This document shows, in pieces, positions 8,085 through 14,420 of a stretch of DNA of 18,529 nt. The notes under the pieces are model-generated. The model did no database searches. It was not told where the DNA came from and saw only the letters and a program-made list of their open reading frames with translations. The first letter of the stretch is position 1. Each line of letters starts with the position of its first letter. The stretch is from Gp6-AA40 sp035764385 (GTDB lineage Bacteria; Acidobacteriota; Vicinamibacteria; Vicinamibacterales; UBA2999): assembly GCA_035764385.1 (NCBI GenBank), contig DASTZI010000286.1, forward strand, positions 1 through 18,529. The letters are read 5' to 3'. A program made the translations under genes and the position numbers.

Positions 8085-8189
8085 ATGTATCAACTGATGT
8101 TCTACGACCCGCGACAGCCCATCGACGGCAGTTCTACTGGGCGCGACAACGGAGCGCCCAGCAATGCGCTGGGAATGACACACCAGTAA
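8085..8189 (+). CDS. possible 34-aa small ORF between E1 and FHA genes
   Basis: An ATG at 8085, 4 nt after the E1 stop, opens a 34-codon frame ending in TAA 3 nt before the FHA start. The peptide starts MYQLMFYDPRQPIDG and ends ALGMTHQ; I recognise no domain. The only G-rich stretch upstream (GTGGG) abuts the ATG, so initiation would depend on coupling to E1. It may be a coupling leader for the FHA gene, which lacks its own ribosome site, or simply spacer DNA. Confidence 0.25.
   Translation: MYQLMFYDPRQPIDGSSTGRDNGAPSNALGMTHQ
8137..8161 (+). other. intergenic hairpin, 8-bp perfect stem
   Basis: CTGGGCGC (8137-8144) pairs perfectly with GCGCCCAG (8154-8161) around a 9-nt loop. No T-run follows, so it is not a standard intrinsic terminator. 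It could modulate read-through from E1 into the FHA gene or stabilise the upstream mRNA end. It also lies inside the 34-codon frame. Confidence 0.4.
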
Positions 8190-8192
8190 CGT

Positions 8193-8492
8193 ATGTGGAT
8201 CCTGAAAACTGTTGCTGACGATGAACCCGAACAGGTGTTTCGGATTCTGCCGGGCGGCGTCCGGACTCTCGGTCGCGCAACCGGCGCTGACTTCAGCATC
8301 GACGCCGCTCTCGTCTCGCGAATTCATTGCCGGTTGGTCGCCACCGCAGGTGGCGGCCTCGAAGTGCGCGATCTCGACAGCACGAACGGAACGTTCGTCA
8401 ATGGCAAGCGCGTCCAGACCGCGCAGCTCGCCTCGGGCGATCGGATTCAGATCGGTCGTGTCGAGCTGATCGCGGTTCACGACGGCGACTAG
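8193..8492 (+). CDS. stand-alone FHA domain protein
   Basis: This 99-residue protein is almost exactly one forkhead-associated domain, a phosphothreonine-peptide binding module. All binding-site landmarks are present: G27-R28 (TLGRATGAD), S42-R-x-H45 (VSRIHCRL) and the block DSTNGTFVNGKRV (62-74). It is therefore predicted to bind phosphopeptides. There is no signal peptide or second domain, so it is probably a cytoplasmic adaptor. No ribosome site precedes the ATG; translation may be coupled to upstream reading. It ends in a CTAG shared with the stop of the opposing MBL gene. A kinase-like gene lies 1 kb away but appears catalytically dead, so the source of phosphothreonine is not visible here. 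Confidence 0.9.
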   Translation: MWILKTVADDEPEQVFRILPGGVRTLGRATGADFSIDAALVSRIHCRLVATAGGGLEVRDLDSTNGTFVNGKRVQTAQLASGDRIQIGRVELIAVHDGD

Positions 8493-9145
8493 CGACCAGC
8501 TGCCAGATACTCGAGCACGAACGGATTCGTCTTTCGCTCTCTGCCGATCGTCGTATCGGGCCCATGGCCTGAGTGCACGACCGAATCGTCTCCGAGCGGA
8601 AAGAGCACCTCTGTAATCGACTGCAGCAGCGTTTCGTAGTCACCGCCGGGAAGATCCGTTCGCCCGATTGAGCCGGCAAACAGCGTGTCACCAACGAACA
8701 GTTCAGTGCCAGCGGTTCCTTTCGTGCCGAACTGCAGGCAGACGCCGCCCGGACAATGACCAGGCGTGTGATGGACGCGGACTTCATAATCGCCGAAGTA
8801 AATCGGCGTGAGGTCGTAGAACACGTCGACGGGCGGCTGCCGCCGGACTTTGAAGCCGAACTTTGCGCCCTGCTGCTCGACGCTGTCGTACAGAAACAGG
8901 TCGTCTTTATGCAGGTAGACCGGGGCGTCGACCGCGTTCTTTGCCGTGTCGACGCCGGTGATATGGTCGATGTGCGCGTGCGTCAGAAGGATGTATTTGA
9001 TCGCGAGGTCATGATCGCGGACCGAGGCGAGCAGCCCGTCGACTTCATCGCCCGGGTCGATGATGACGCCCTCGCGGGTGCGTTCGCAGCCGACGACAAA
9101 TCCATTCTTGTAGAACGGGGGCTCCGCGCGGACGTCGACAATCAT
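8489..9145 (-). CDS. MBL-fold metallohydrolase (glyoxalase II-like)
   Basis: The 218-aa protein is a metallo-beta-lactamase-fold hydrolase with a full two-metal site: H56-x-H58-x-D60-H61 (THAHIDH), H130 (HTPGHCPGG), D153 (VGDTLF) and H194 (HSGHGPDT). Domain order and length match the glyoxalase II/YcbL group of small thioester hydrolases, without the extra C-terminal domain of classical hydroxyacylglutathione hydrolase. The likely role is hydrolysis of a thioester such as an S-acyl-thiol adduct, in the cytoplasm. An AGGA 9 nt upstream of the ATG (bases 9155-9158, TCCT on the plus strand) supports the start. It is divergent from the receiver-like gene with a 17-bp gap and convergent with the FHA gene through a shared CTAG. 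Confidence 0.9.
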   Translation of the reverse strand: MIVDVRAEPPFYKNGFVVGCERTREGVIIDPGDEVDGLLASVRDHDLAIKYILLTHAHIDHITGVDTAKNAVDAPVYLHKDDLFLYDSVEQQGAKFGFKVRRQPPVDVFYDLTPIYFGDYEVRVHHTPGHCPGGVCLQFGTKGTAGTELFVGDTLFAGSIGRTDLPGGDYETLLQSITEVLFPLGDDSVVHSGHGPDTTIGRERKTNPFVLEYLAAGR

Positions 9146-9149
9146 TCAC

Positions 9150-9155
9150 TACAAT
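9150..9155 (+). promoter_or_regulatory. candidate -10 element for a leaderless transcript
   Basis: TACAAT matches the sigma-70 -10 consensus at five of six positions and ends 7 nt before the ATG of the receiver-like gene. That spacing would place the transcript start at or next to the start codon, which has no ribosome site. No good -35 hexamer is visible at 16-18 nt, so the call is weak. Confidence 0.3.
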
Positions 9156-9162
9156 CCTACTT

Positions 9163-9510
9163 ATGATCGTCTGCGTTGTGGATGACCTGCTGTTCTCCGT
9201 GAAGATCTCGACCACCGCGAAAGCCGTGGGTGCCGATGTGTACTTCGAACGAGCGCCAGGCATGGCGGTCGCGCGCATCAAGGAAAAACAGCCGTCGCTC
9301 GCCATCTTCGACCTGAACAGCGCAAGACTCGATCCGCTGCGGGTGATTGCCCAGCTGAAATCAGACCCCGAGACGCGGGGGATTAAGACACTCGGATTCG
9401 TCTCGCACGTTGACGCGGACACGATCGCCGCCGCACGTGAGGCGGGTATCGACGAGGTACTCGCCCGCTCGGCGTTCTCGGATCGCCTCGGCGACATCCT
9501 GTCATCGTAA
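9163..9510 (+). CDS. single-domain receiver-like (response regulator) protein, degenerate
   Basis: The 115-aa protein has the size and strand pattern of a CheY-like receiver domain and no output domain. The acidic pair D7-D8 follows strand 1, D50 (AIFDLNS) sits at the phosphoacceptor position, and V80-S81 matches the conserved Ser/Thr position. The conserved Lys of strand 5 is absent; the segment AGIDEVLARSAF has R102 nearby. It could still accept phosphate with altered dynamics or act as a pseudo-receiver. There is no ribosome site before the ATG; a TACAAT just upstream hints at leaderless expression. Its last 9 bases overlap the end of the opposing pseudokinase gene. No histidine kinase is seen in the window. 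Confidence 0.75.
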   Translation: MIVCVVDDLLFSVKISTTAKAVGADVYFERAPGMAVARIKEKQPSLAIFDLNSARLDPLRVIAQLKSDPETRGIKTLGFVSHVDADTIAAAREAGIDEVLARSAFSDRLGDILSS

Positions 9511-10410
9511 GAACCACCACGCGAGCGCACCCGCGCCGATCAGAATCGCCGTTGCCGTCAGAACGACGCGCGTGACATTGGTCGACGTGCCCTCGTCCTG
9601 ATCCTCTTCGTCGCTGAGCGTGCCCCGCGCGTCGAGCAATGCATCGACGCTGCGCAACTCCGCCACGAAGGCCGCCGCGCTCTGGTGCCGATTATGCGGA
9701 TTCGGTGCAACCGCTTTCAGCACCACGTCGTCGAGCTCCGGGGGGACGTGAGGATTGCTCGCACTCGGGGCCGCAGCGCCGCGATGCATGGGCCGCCTTC
9801 CCGTCAGCGTTTCGTAGATGACCGCGCCGACGGAGTAGATATCGGAACGTTCGTCCGGCGGCAGTCCCCGCGCTTCCTCTGGCGCAACATAGTCGTGAAG
9901 TTCCGTTGCATCCGGAGCGGCGAAGCCATCGCGGGTGGCGAGGGCGAGTGCCGGAATCTTCGCGTGTCCCTTCGCCGTAATCACGACCGAGTCCGGGCTG
10001 AGACCGCAGTGCCCGTATCCGCACGCGTGCGCGTCGGCAATCGCGCCAGCCATCTGGATGCCCAATTCCACCGCGCGGCGGACGTTCATCGGCCGACCGC
10101 CCATTTCCGACCTGAGAGACTGTCCCTTCAAATACTCGAAGACGATGAAAATGCGGCCGTTGTGGTGGCCGACATCGAACAGCGTGGTCGTGTTTGGATG
10201 CGACAGCGCAACCAGGCCGCGCGCGCTCTCGACGAACGCACGCCGGCCCGCGATGTCGACGAAATCCGGTGGCAGGATGCGGATGGCGACCGTGCGCCCC
10301 TTCTTCGTGTCGCGGGCACGGAACAGCTCGCCTGGCCCCGCGGGCTCCAGCCGTTCCAGTAAGTTGTAGTGATCGATGACCGCGATTGGGCCAGGGACCG
10401 TTGTCGTCAT
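9502..10410 (-). CDS. tail-anchored Ser/Thr pseudokinase
   Basis: The 302-aa protein has a bacterial Hanks-type kinase fold followed by a short acidic linker (about 265-275) and a C-terminal membrane helix (about 280-300), so the domain would face the cytoplasm. The fold is marked by the RARDTKKGRTVAIRIL block (31-46), YLKG (93-96), YVAPEEARG (174-182), SDIYSVGAVIYE (189-200) and the C-lobe R241. The catalytic residues are missing: the VAIK lysine is R44, the HRDxKxxN loop reads HCGLSPDS (134-141) without the catalytic Asp, and the DFG motif is replaced near KIPALAL (151-157). It is most likely a pseudokinase scaffold, not an enzyme. Its ATG overlaps the stop of the 82-aa gene as ATGA, so the two are co-translated. 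Confidence 0.85.
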   Translation of the reverse strand: MTTTVPGPIAVIDHYNLLERLEPAGPGELFRARDTKKGRTVAIRILPPDFVDIAGRRAFVESARGLVALSHPNTTTLFDVGHHNGRIFIVFEYLKGQSLRSEMGGRPMNVRRAVELGIQMAGAIADAHACGYGHCGLSPDSVVITAKGHAKIPALALATRDGFAAPDATELHDYVAPEEARGLPPDERSDIYSVGAVIYETLTGRRPMHRGAAAPSASNPHVPPELDDVVLKAVAPNPHNRHQSAAAFVAELRSVDALLDARGTLSDEEDQDEGTSTNVTRVVLTATAILIGAGALAWWFLR

Positions 10411-10655
10411 TCAGGCTTCTGCTCGATGACGGTCTGAACCAGTTCCTTGGCGTCGCCGATCTGCTCGATGACGAGCGCGATGTCGAGCGTCGGCCGTCCA
10501 GGCATTCGTGAGCTCTGGCAGTACACGTTGTGCTGTCCGATCATGGCGAGCGCGTCGGTGAGCAGATCCATAGCGACGGCAAGCCGGCCGCGTCGCTGAC
10601 CCATCATCGTTTCGTGCACTTCGAGCGCATCCCGGTGTTTGTCGAGCGCGCTCAT
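10407..10655 (-). CDS. conserved-looking small helical protein, unknown function
   Basis: The 82-aa protein starts at an ATG with a strong purine-rich site just upstream (GGGGTGAG), 1 nt after the SDR stop. I do not recognise the family. It is predicted to be mainly alpha-helical and cytoplasmic, with no signal peptide, in two parts: a charged N-terminal helix region (1-43) and a C-terminal part after SSRMPGRPTLD (48-58) that ends with QTVIEQKPE. It contains one Cys (C46). Its stop overlaps the pseudokinase start by 4 bases (ATGA), so it may act with that protein, but this is inference from position only. Confidence 0.7.
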   Translation of the reverse strand: MSALDKHRDALEVHETMMGQRRGRLAVAMDLLTDALAMIGQHNVYCQSSRMPGRPTLDIALVIEQIGDAKELVQTVIEQKPE

Positions 10656-10656
10656 C

Positions 10657-11367
10657 TCACCCCTTCTTCGGCGGTTTCGCCGGACGAATCTCGACGCGGC
10701 TCGGCAAACTTCGCGGCGGATGGCCGAGCAAATCGACGACCGCTTCGGCGACGTCATCCGGCGACAGTTTCCAGTCGGCGCCGGCGGTTTGATGGCCGCC
10801 GAAGTTGGTGTTGACCGAACCCGGCATCACGTAGGCGACGCGAATCCCGTCGTGGCGAACCTCCTGCATCAACGACTCGCAGAACGCGTTCAGTCCCGAC
10901 TTCGACGCACAGTACGCGGCCGCCTCCGGAAACGCATTCTTCCCGGCGAGACTGCTGATGCTGATGATCCAGCCGCCTCCCCTCTTTCGCATGTATGGGA
11001 GCACGGCATGGCAGCAATAGAAAACGCCCGTGAGATTGGTGTCGATCACATCGTGCCATTGCTCGACGGACATGCTGGCGACAGAGGTGAACACGCCGAC
11101 GCCGGCATTGTTCACCAGAATATCGATCCCGCCGAACCGCTCGGCAACAGCGCCAAACGCACGCTCGACGTCGGAATACTCGCGCACATCGGCGCGTTCC
11201 GCCATCACCGACGGGCCAAGTTCGCGCGCCGCGTCGGCGAGTGCCTTTTCTTTCGTGCCAGTGATCACGACGTTGGCGCCGCCACTCACCAGCGCGCGCG
11301 CGATGGCCCGACCGATGCCGCGCGATCCGCCAGTGACGATGGCTGTCTTTCCGCTGAGTGCCGCCAT
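10657..11367 (-). CDS. short-chain dehydrogenase/reductase (SDR)
   Basis: The 236-aa protein is a classical SDR: cofactor motif TGGSRGIG (12-19), acidic D60 before the fourth strand, NNAG (86-89), N111, catalytic Ser in SISSLAG (136-142) and Y152-x-x-x-K156. The tetrad is complete, so it should be an active NAD(P)H-dependent oxidoreductase. A Thr-Lys after strand 2 (TGTKEKA) leans towards NADP. The substrate is not predictable; the FabG-like layout is common to many SDRs. I chose the ATG at 11367, where the fold begins, over a GTG at 11388. The gene leads a three-gene operon with the 82-aa protein and the pseudokinase and is divergent from the malate-dehydrogenase homologue. Confidence 0.88.
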   Translation of the reverse strand: MAALSGKTAIVTGGSRGIGRAIARALVSGGANVVITGTKEKALADAARELGPSVMAERADVREYSDVERAFGAVAERFGGIDILVNNAGVGVFTSVASMSVEQWHDVIDTNLTGVFYCCHAVLPYMRKRGGGWIISISSLAGKNAFPEAAAYCASKSGLNAFCESLMQEVRHDGIRVAYVMPGSVNTNFGGHQTAGADWKLSPDDVAEAVVDLLGHPPRSLPSRVEIRPAKPPKKG

Positions 11368-11371
11368 GCTC

Positions 11372-11391
11372 CCGGTAGAATACAGCACCGG
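11372..11391. promoter_or_regulatory. short inverted repeat in a divergent promoter gap
   Basis: CCGGT (11372-11376) and ACCGG (11387-11391) form an inverted repeat with a 10-nt spacer in the 27-bp gap between the divergent SDR and malate-dehydrogenase-like genes. The spacer holds AGAATA, which reads as TATTCT on the minus strand and TAGAAT (from 11376) on the plus strand, both -10-like. It may be a shared operator-promoter, but the short arms make this weak. Confidence 0.3.
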
Positions 11392-11394
11392 TAC

Positions 11395-12240
11395 ATGTCA
11401 ACCATTGCCGTCTTGGGCGCTGGCGATATCGGCGCCGCATGTGCACAGGCCCTCGCATTCCGCGATCGGACTCGTCGCATTCTCTTGATCGACAGCGCGG
11501 TCAGCGGGGCCGCGGGGAAGGCGCTCGACATCCAGCAGGCGGGCGCCATCGCCGGCTTTCACACGCGGCTCGAGGCAACGGCTGACCAAACGCGCGCCAT
11601 TGGGTGCGCGCTTCTGGTCGTTGGCGATCGATTTGCGGCCGGATCTCCGGAATGGCATGGCGAGGAAGGGCTGGCCCTGCTGCGACGCGTGGCCGCTTCG
11701 TCGGACGTTCCGATCGTGTTTGCCGGCGCCGCACAAGCCAGACTGATGCGCTCCGCGTCACAGGAACTTCGCATTGCCGCGCGGCGGCTCATCGGGTCGG
11801 CGAGTGAGGCTTTCTCGTCAGCGGTAGCCGCAATCGTCGCGATGGAGGCGCGTTGCTCGCCCGCGGATGTGTCGGTGGCGGTCCTGGGCGCGCCGCCGGA
11901 TGCGTTCGTCATCCCGTGGAGCGAGGCCTCGATAGCGGGTTATGCGCTCGAGCGGACTGTCACCCAGGTGCAACTCCGGCGACTCGAGGCACGCGCGGCC
12001 CGCTTGTGGCCACCGGGGCCGTACGCCCTTGGAGCCGCGGCGGCGCAAGTTATTGAGGGGACGCTGCACGCGGCACGCCGATCCTTTAACGTTCTGACAA
12101 TCCTGGAGGGCGAATTTGGCGTTCGGGACCGGGTGGCCGCCGTCCCGGCGCTGCTCGCGCCGCACGGCGTCGCCCATATACGTACCCCCTTGCTCAACCG
12201 GCGAGAACAGGTTCAACTGGATACAGCCCTCGGAGCCTGA
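11395..12240 (+). CDS. malate/lactate dehydrogenase homologue lacking catalytic residues
   Basis: The 281-aa protein follows the malate/lactate dehydrogenase fold. It has the NAD loop GAGDIG (8-13), acidic D33 after strand 2, GKALDIQQAG (41-50), and a C-terminal half with GPYALGAAAAQVIEG (208-222) and LEGEFGVRD (237-245), typical of malate dehydrogenase. It is about 30 residues shorter than the usual enzyme. The catalytic His block (GGHGDxMVP in the family) reads GAPPDAFVIP (165-174) without His, the DSARFR-type block reads GSASEAFSS (134-142) without Arg, and the substrate loop keeps at best one Arg (R79). It is probably unable to do the normal reaction and may bind NAD or a ligand instead. 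No ribosome site is seen. The stop overlaps the next ATG by one base. Confidence 0.75.
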   Translation: MSTIAVLGAGDIGAACAQALAFRDRTRRILLIDSAVSGAAGKALDIQQAGAIAGFHTRLEATADQTRAIGCALLVVGDRFAAGSPEWHGEEGLALLRRVAASSDVPIVFAGAAQARLMRSASQELRIAARRLIGSASEAFSSAVAAIVAMEARCSPADVSVAVLGAPPDAFVIPWSEASIAGYALERTVTQVQLRRLEARAARLWPPGPYALGAAAAQVIEGTLHAARRSFNVLTILEGEFGVRDRVAAVPALLAPHGVAHIRTPLLNRREQVQLDTALGA

Positions 12241-13751
12241 TGCGCAGAGTTCTCCTGCTTGTTCTCCTGCTTGCGCCCGCACTGACCGCGGCGACGCCCG
12301 CTATCGATGCCGAGCGCCTCATCGGTCACATTCAGTTCCTCGCCTCCGACGAGCTGAAAGGCCGCGGCGACGGCAGCCCGGAACTCGAGCGCGCAGCTGA
12401 TTACATCGCGCAGCAGTTCAAGGACATCGGCCTGGCACCCGGCGGAGAAAACGGAACATGGTTCGAGCCGTTCGAACTCGTGGCTGGACTCACCGTCGGT
12501 CAGGGTAATTCGCTCGTCGTATCGGATAAGGCCCAGTCCATCCGATTCGCACTCGGGTCCAGCTACTATCCGCTGTCGTTGGTTCCAAACGAGAGCCCCA
12601 CAACTCCCTCAGACCGTGAAGAGAAACTTCCGCTCGTGTTCGCCGGGTATGGTCTGTCGGCACCTGACGTGCGGTACGACGATTACGATGGCATCGACGT
12701 CAACGGCAAGGCGGTCATCATCTTCTCGCACGAGCCGCAGGAAACCGATGCGAACAGCCCGCTGAACGGCAACCGGCCCATGCCCCAGACAACGGTCTTC
12801 AAGAAGGCTGAGGCCGCGCGGAACCGCGGCGCTCGCCTGTTGATTGTGGTCGGCGACCCTACACACATGCGCGATCAGGGGCTTTACCACTCGTTTGAGA
12901 TTTCACCCGACGCAGACGAAGCCGGCCTGCCGATTCTCCGTGTACGGCGCGATGACATCCAACCGCTTCTCGACAAATGGTCGCTAGACGCGCTCGCGCG
13001 GCAGATCGACCGTGACCTCAAGCCCCGATCGCGTGCGCTCAAGGACGCAACGGTCGATTACACGGAATTCCTTTCCCGCAACAGACGCACGGTTCGCAAC
13101 GTCGTCGGTGTGCTGCCGGGATCCGATCCGGCGAGAGCACGCGAAGCGATCGTGATTGGCGCTCACTACGATCATGTCGGCCTTGGAGGCCGGCTGTCGG
13201 TCACGCCTGAGCGCGCAGGTGAGGTGCACAACGGCGCGGACGACAACGCATCGGGAACGGCGTCGGTCATCGAGATGGCGCGCGCTGCGGTAGGCGATCG
13301 CGCGCGGTATCCGCGGACGTTGATATTTGCGGCGTTTGCGGGCGAAGAGCGTGGACTCCTTGGCTCTGCCCACTACGTCCGTTCACCAGCCCCCATCCCC
13401 ATCGAGAGCACCGTCGCCATGTTGAACCTCGACATGGTCGGCCGATCGCGTGGGGCGGTCGACGTCAGCGGTCTCGACAAGGGTGCCGTCAAGGACGACC
13501 TGATGGCCGCCGCGCAAACGGTTGGCAACCTCGAGATCAAGCAGGAAGGCCCCGGCGCCGGCCGCAGTGACGACTCTTCGTTCATCGACGCCCGTGTGCC
13601 GGCGATCAATTTCTTCACCGGCTTTCACACGGACTATCACCGCCCGACCGACGACTGGGAGAAGATCGAGAAGGCTGGAACCGCGCGGGTGGCGGCGCTG
13701 GCGCTCGAGTTCGCTGCGCGCCTTGCCGCGGACCCGCGGATCTCCCGATAA
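12240..13751 (+). CDS. M28 family metallopeptidase with PA domain, secreted
   Basis: The 503-aa protein has a signal peptide (MRRVLLLVLLLAPALTAATP), so it acts in the periplasm or outside. A protease-associated (PA) insert spans about 130-260, including LVFAGYGLSAP and GKAVIIFSHEP. The di-zinc aminopeptidase domain follows from about 285: H309 in GAHYDH, bridging D334 in NGADDNASG, E369-E370 in FAGEERGLLGS, D398 in LNLDMVG and H467 in YHRPTD. The full ligand set predicts an active exopeptidase that removes N-terminal amino acids from peptides. The ATG shares one base with the TGA of the malate-dehydrogenase homologue and has a GGAG 4 nt upstream (12232-12235). The gene ends 3 bp from the opposing sigma-factor stop. 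Confidence 0.92.
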   Translation: MRRVLLLVLLLAPALTAATPAIDAERLIGHIQFLASDELKGRGDGSPELERAADYIAQQFKDIGLAPGGENGTWFEPFELVAGLTVGQGNSLVVSDKAQSIRFALGSSYYPLSLVPNESPTTPSDREEKLPLVFAGYGLSAPDVRYDDYDGIDVNGKAVIIFSHEPQETDANSPLNGNRPMPQTTVFKKAEAARNRGARLLIVVGDPTHMRDQGLYHSFEISPDADEAGLPILRVRRDDIQPLLDKWSLDALARQIDRDLKPRSRALKDATVDYTEFLSRNRRTVRNVVGVLPGSDPARAREAIVIGAHYDHVGLGGRLSVTPERAGEVHNGADDNASGTASVIEMARAAVGDRARYPRTLIFAAFAGEERGLLGSAHYVRSPAPIPIESTVAMLNLDMVGRSRGAVDVSGLDKGAVKDDLMAAAQTVGNLEIKQEGPGAGRSDDSSFIDARVPAINFFTGFHTDYHRPTDDWEKIEKAGTARVAALALEFAARLAADPRISR

Positions 13752-13754
13752 CCG

Positions 13755-14375
13755 TTACGAAAACGCAGGCGTGGGGCGGTGCAGGTTCAGACCGTTGGTG
13801 AACGCCTGCAGACGCTCCCGTAGCAGCAACCGTCCACGGTGCAGACGCGACTTCAGCGTCTGGTCCTTCACGTGAAGGCGGGTGCTCGCCTCCTCCGTCG
13901 TCAACCCTTCGATATCGCGCAGCACGACTGGCTCGCGGTAGATCTCCGGGAGGTCCTGGATCGCTGCCATCACCGCGCGGCGAAGCTGCGCCCGAAGCAG
14001 CTCTTCGTCAGGCATATGCGACCAGTCGGCGGGCTGCACTCTGGTCTGGTGTCCCTCGTCCTGCTCGTCGCGCGTCCGTTCGCGGTGCTGCGCCGCCCGC
14101 TCGAGCTTGGACGTCCGCAGCCGGGACATAGCGGTATTGAACGTGATCCGATAAATCCACGATGAAAGCGCGGAGTCACCGCGAAATGCCCCGATTTTTC
14201 GGTAAACCTTCAGCAGCACGTCCTGGGTAACTTCCTCCGCGTCCTCCGGGTTCTTCATCTGACGCAACGCAAGCTGGTAAATCCGTGGTCCGTAACGCTC
14301 CGCCAGCTCATGCACGGCCGCTTCGTCGCGGGCCTGCAGCCGTGCGACCAGCCGGCGGTCCTCGGTTCTGGTCAT
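13755..14375 (-). CDS. RNA polymerase sigma factor, ECF subfamily (sigma-70 family)
   Basis: The 206-aa protein has a sigma-2 region (about 22-90), with NPEDAEEVTQDVLLKVYRKI (42-61) and SSWIYRITFNTAMSRLR (71-87), and a sigma-4 region (about 132-186), with LPEIYREPVVLRDIEGLTTEEA and an SRLHRGRLLLRERL recognition helix. There is no sigma-3, as expected for ECF factors. The linker at 91-122 is long, charged and rich in Arg, Asp and Gln. I chose ATG 14375 because GAGGA lies 6 nt upstream; ATG 14387 has no ribosome site. No anti-sigma gene is adjacent: the neighbours are a convergent M28 peptidase and a divergent membrane-protein pair. Its target promoters are unknown. Confidence 0.9.
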   Translation of the reverse strand: MTRTEDRRLVARLQARDEAAVHELAERYGPRIYQLALRQMKNPEDAEEVTQDVLLKVYRKIGAFRGDSALSSWIYRITFNTAMSRLRTSKLERAAQHRERTRDEQDEGHQTRVQPADWSHMPDEELLRAQLRRAVMAAIQDLPEIYREPVVLRDIEGLTTEEASTRLHVKDQTLKSRLHRGRLLLRERLQAFTNGLNLHRPTPAFS

Positions 14376-14420
14376 GTCTGTCCTCATCGATAGGGAGAAC
14401 ACCGACCTATTCGGTCTTAT

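Noticed and set aside
8137..8165. Hairpin as an intrinsic terminator after E1
   Set aside because: There is no T-run after the stem, so it does not meet the usual pattern.
10657..11394. Long plus-strand frame running into the malate-dehydrogenase homologue, which would give a 533-aa protein
   Set aside because: This part is the antisense of the SDR gene, whose Rossmann and active-site motifs are clear. The dehydrogenase homology begins exactly at ATG 11395.
11380..11412. TTGACA on the minus strand as a -35 for the SDR gene
   Set aside because: The only -10-like hexamer (TATTCT) is 13 nt away, too short for a standard promoter.
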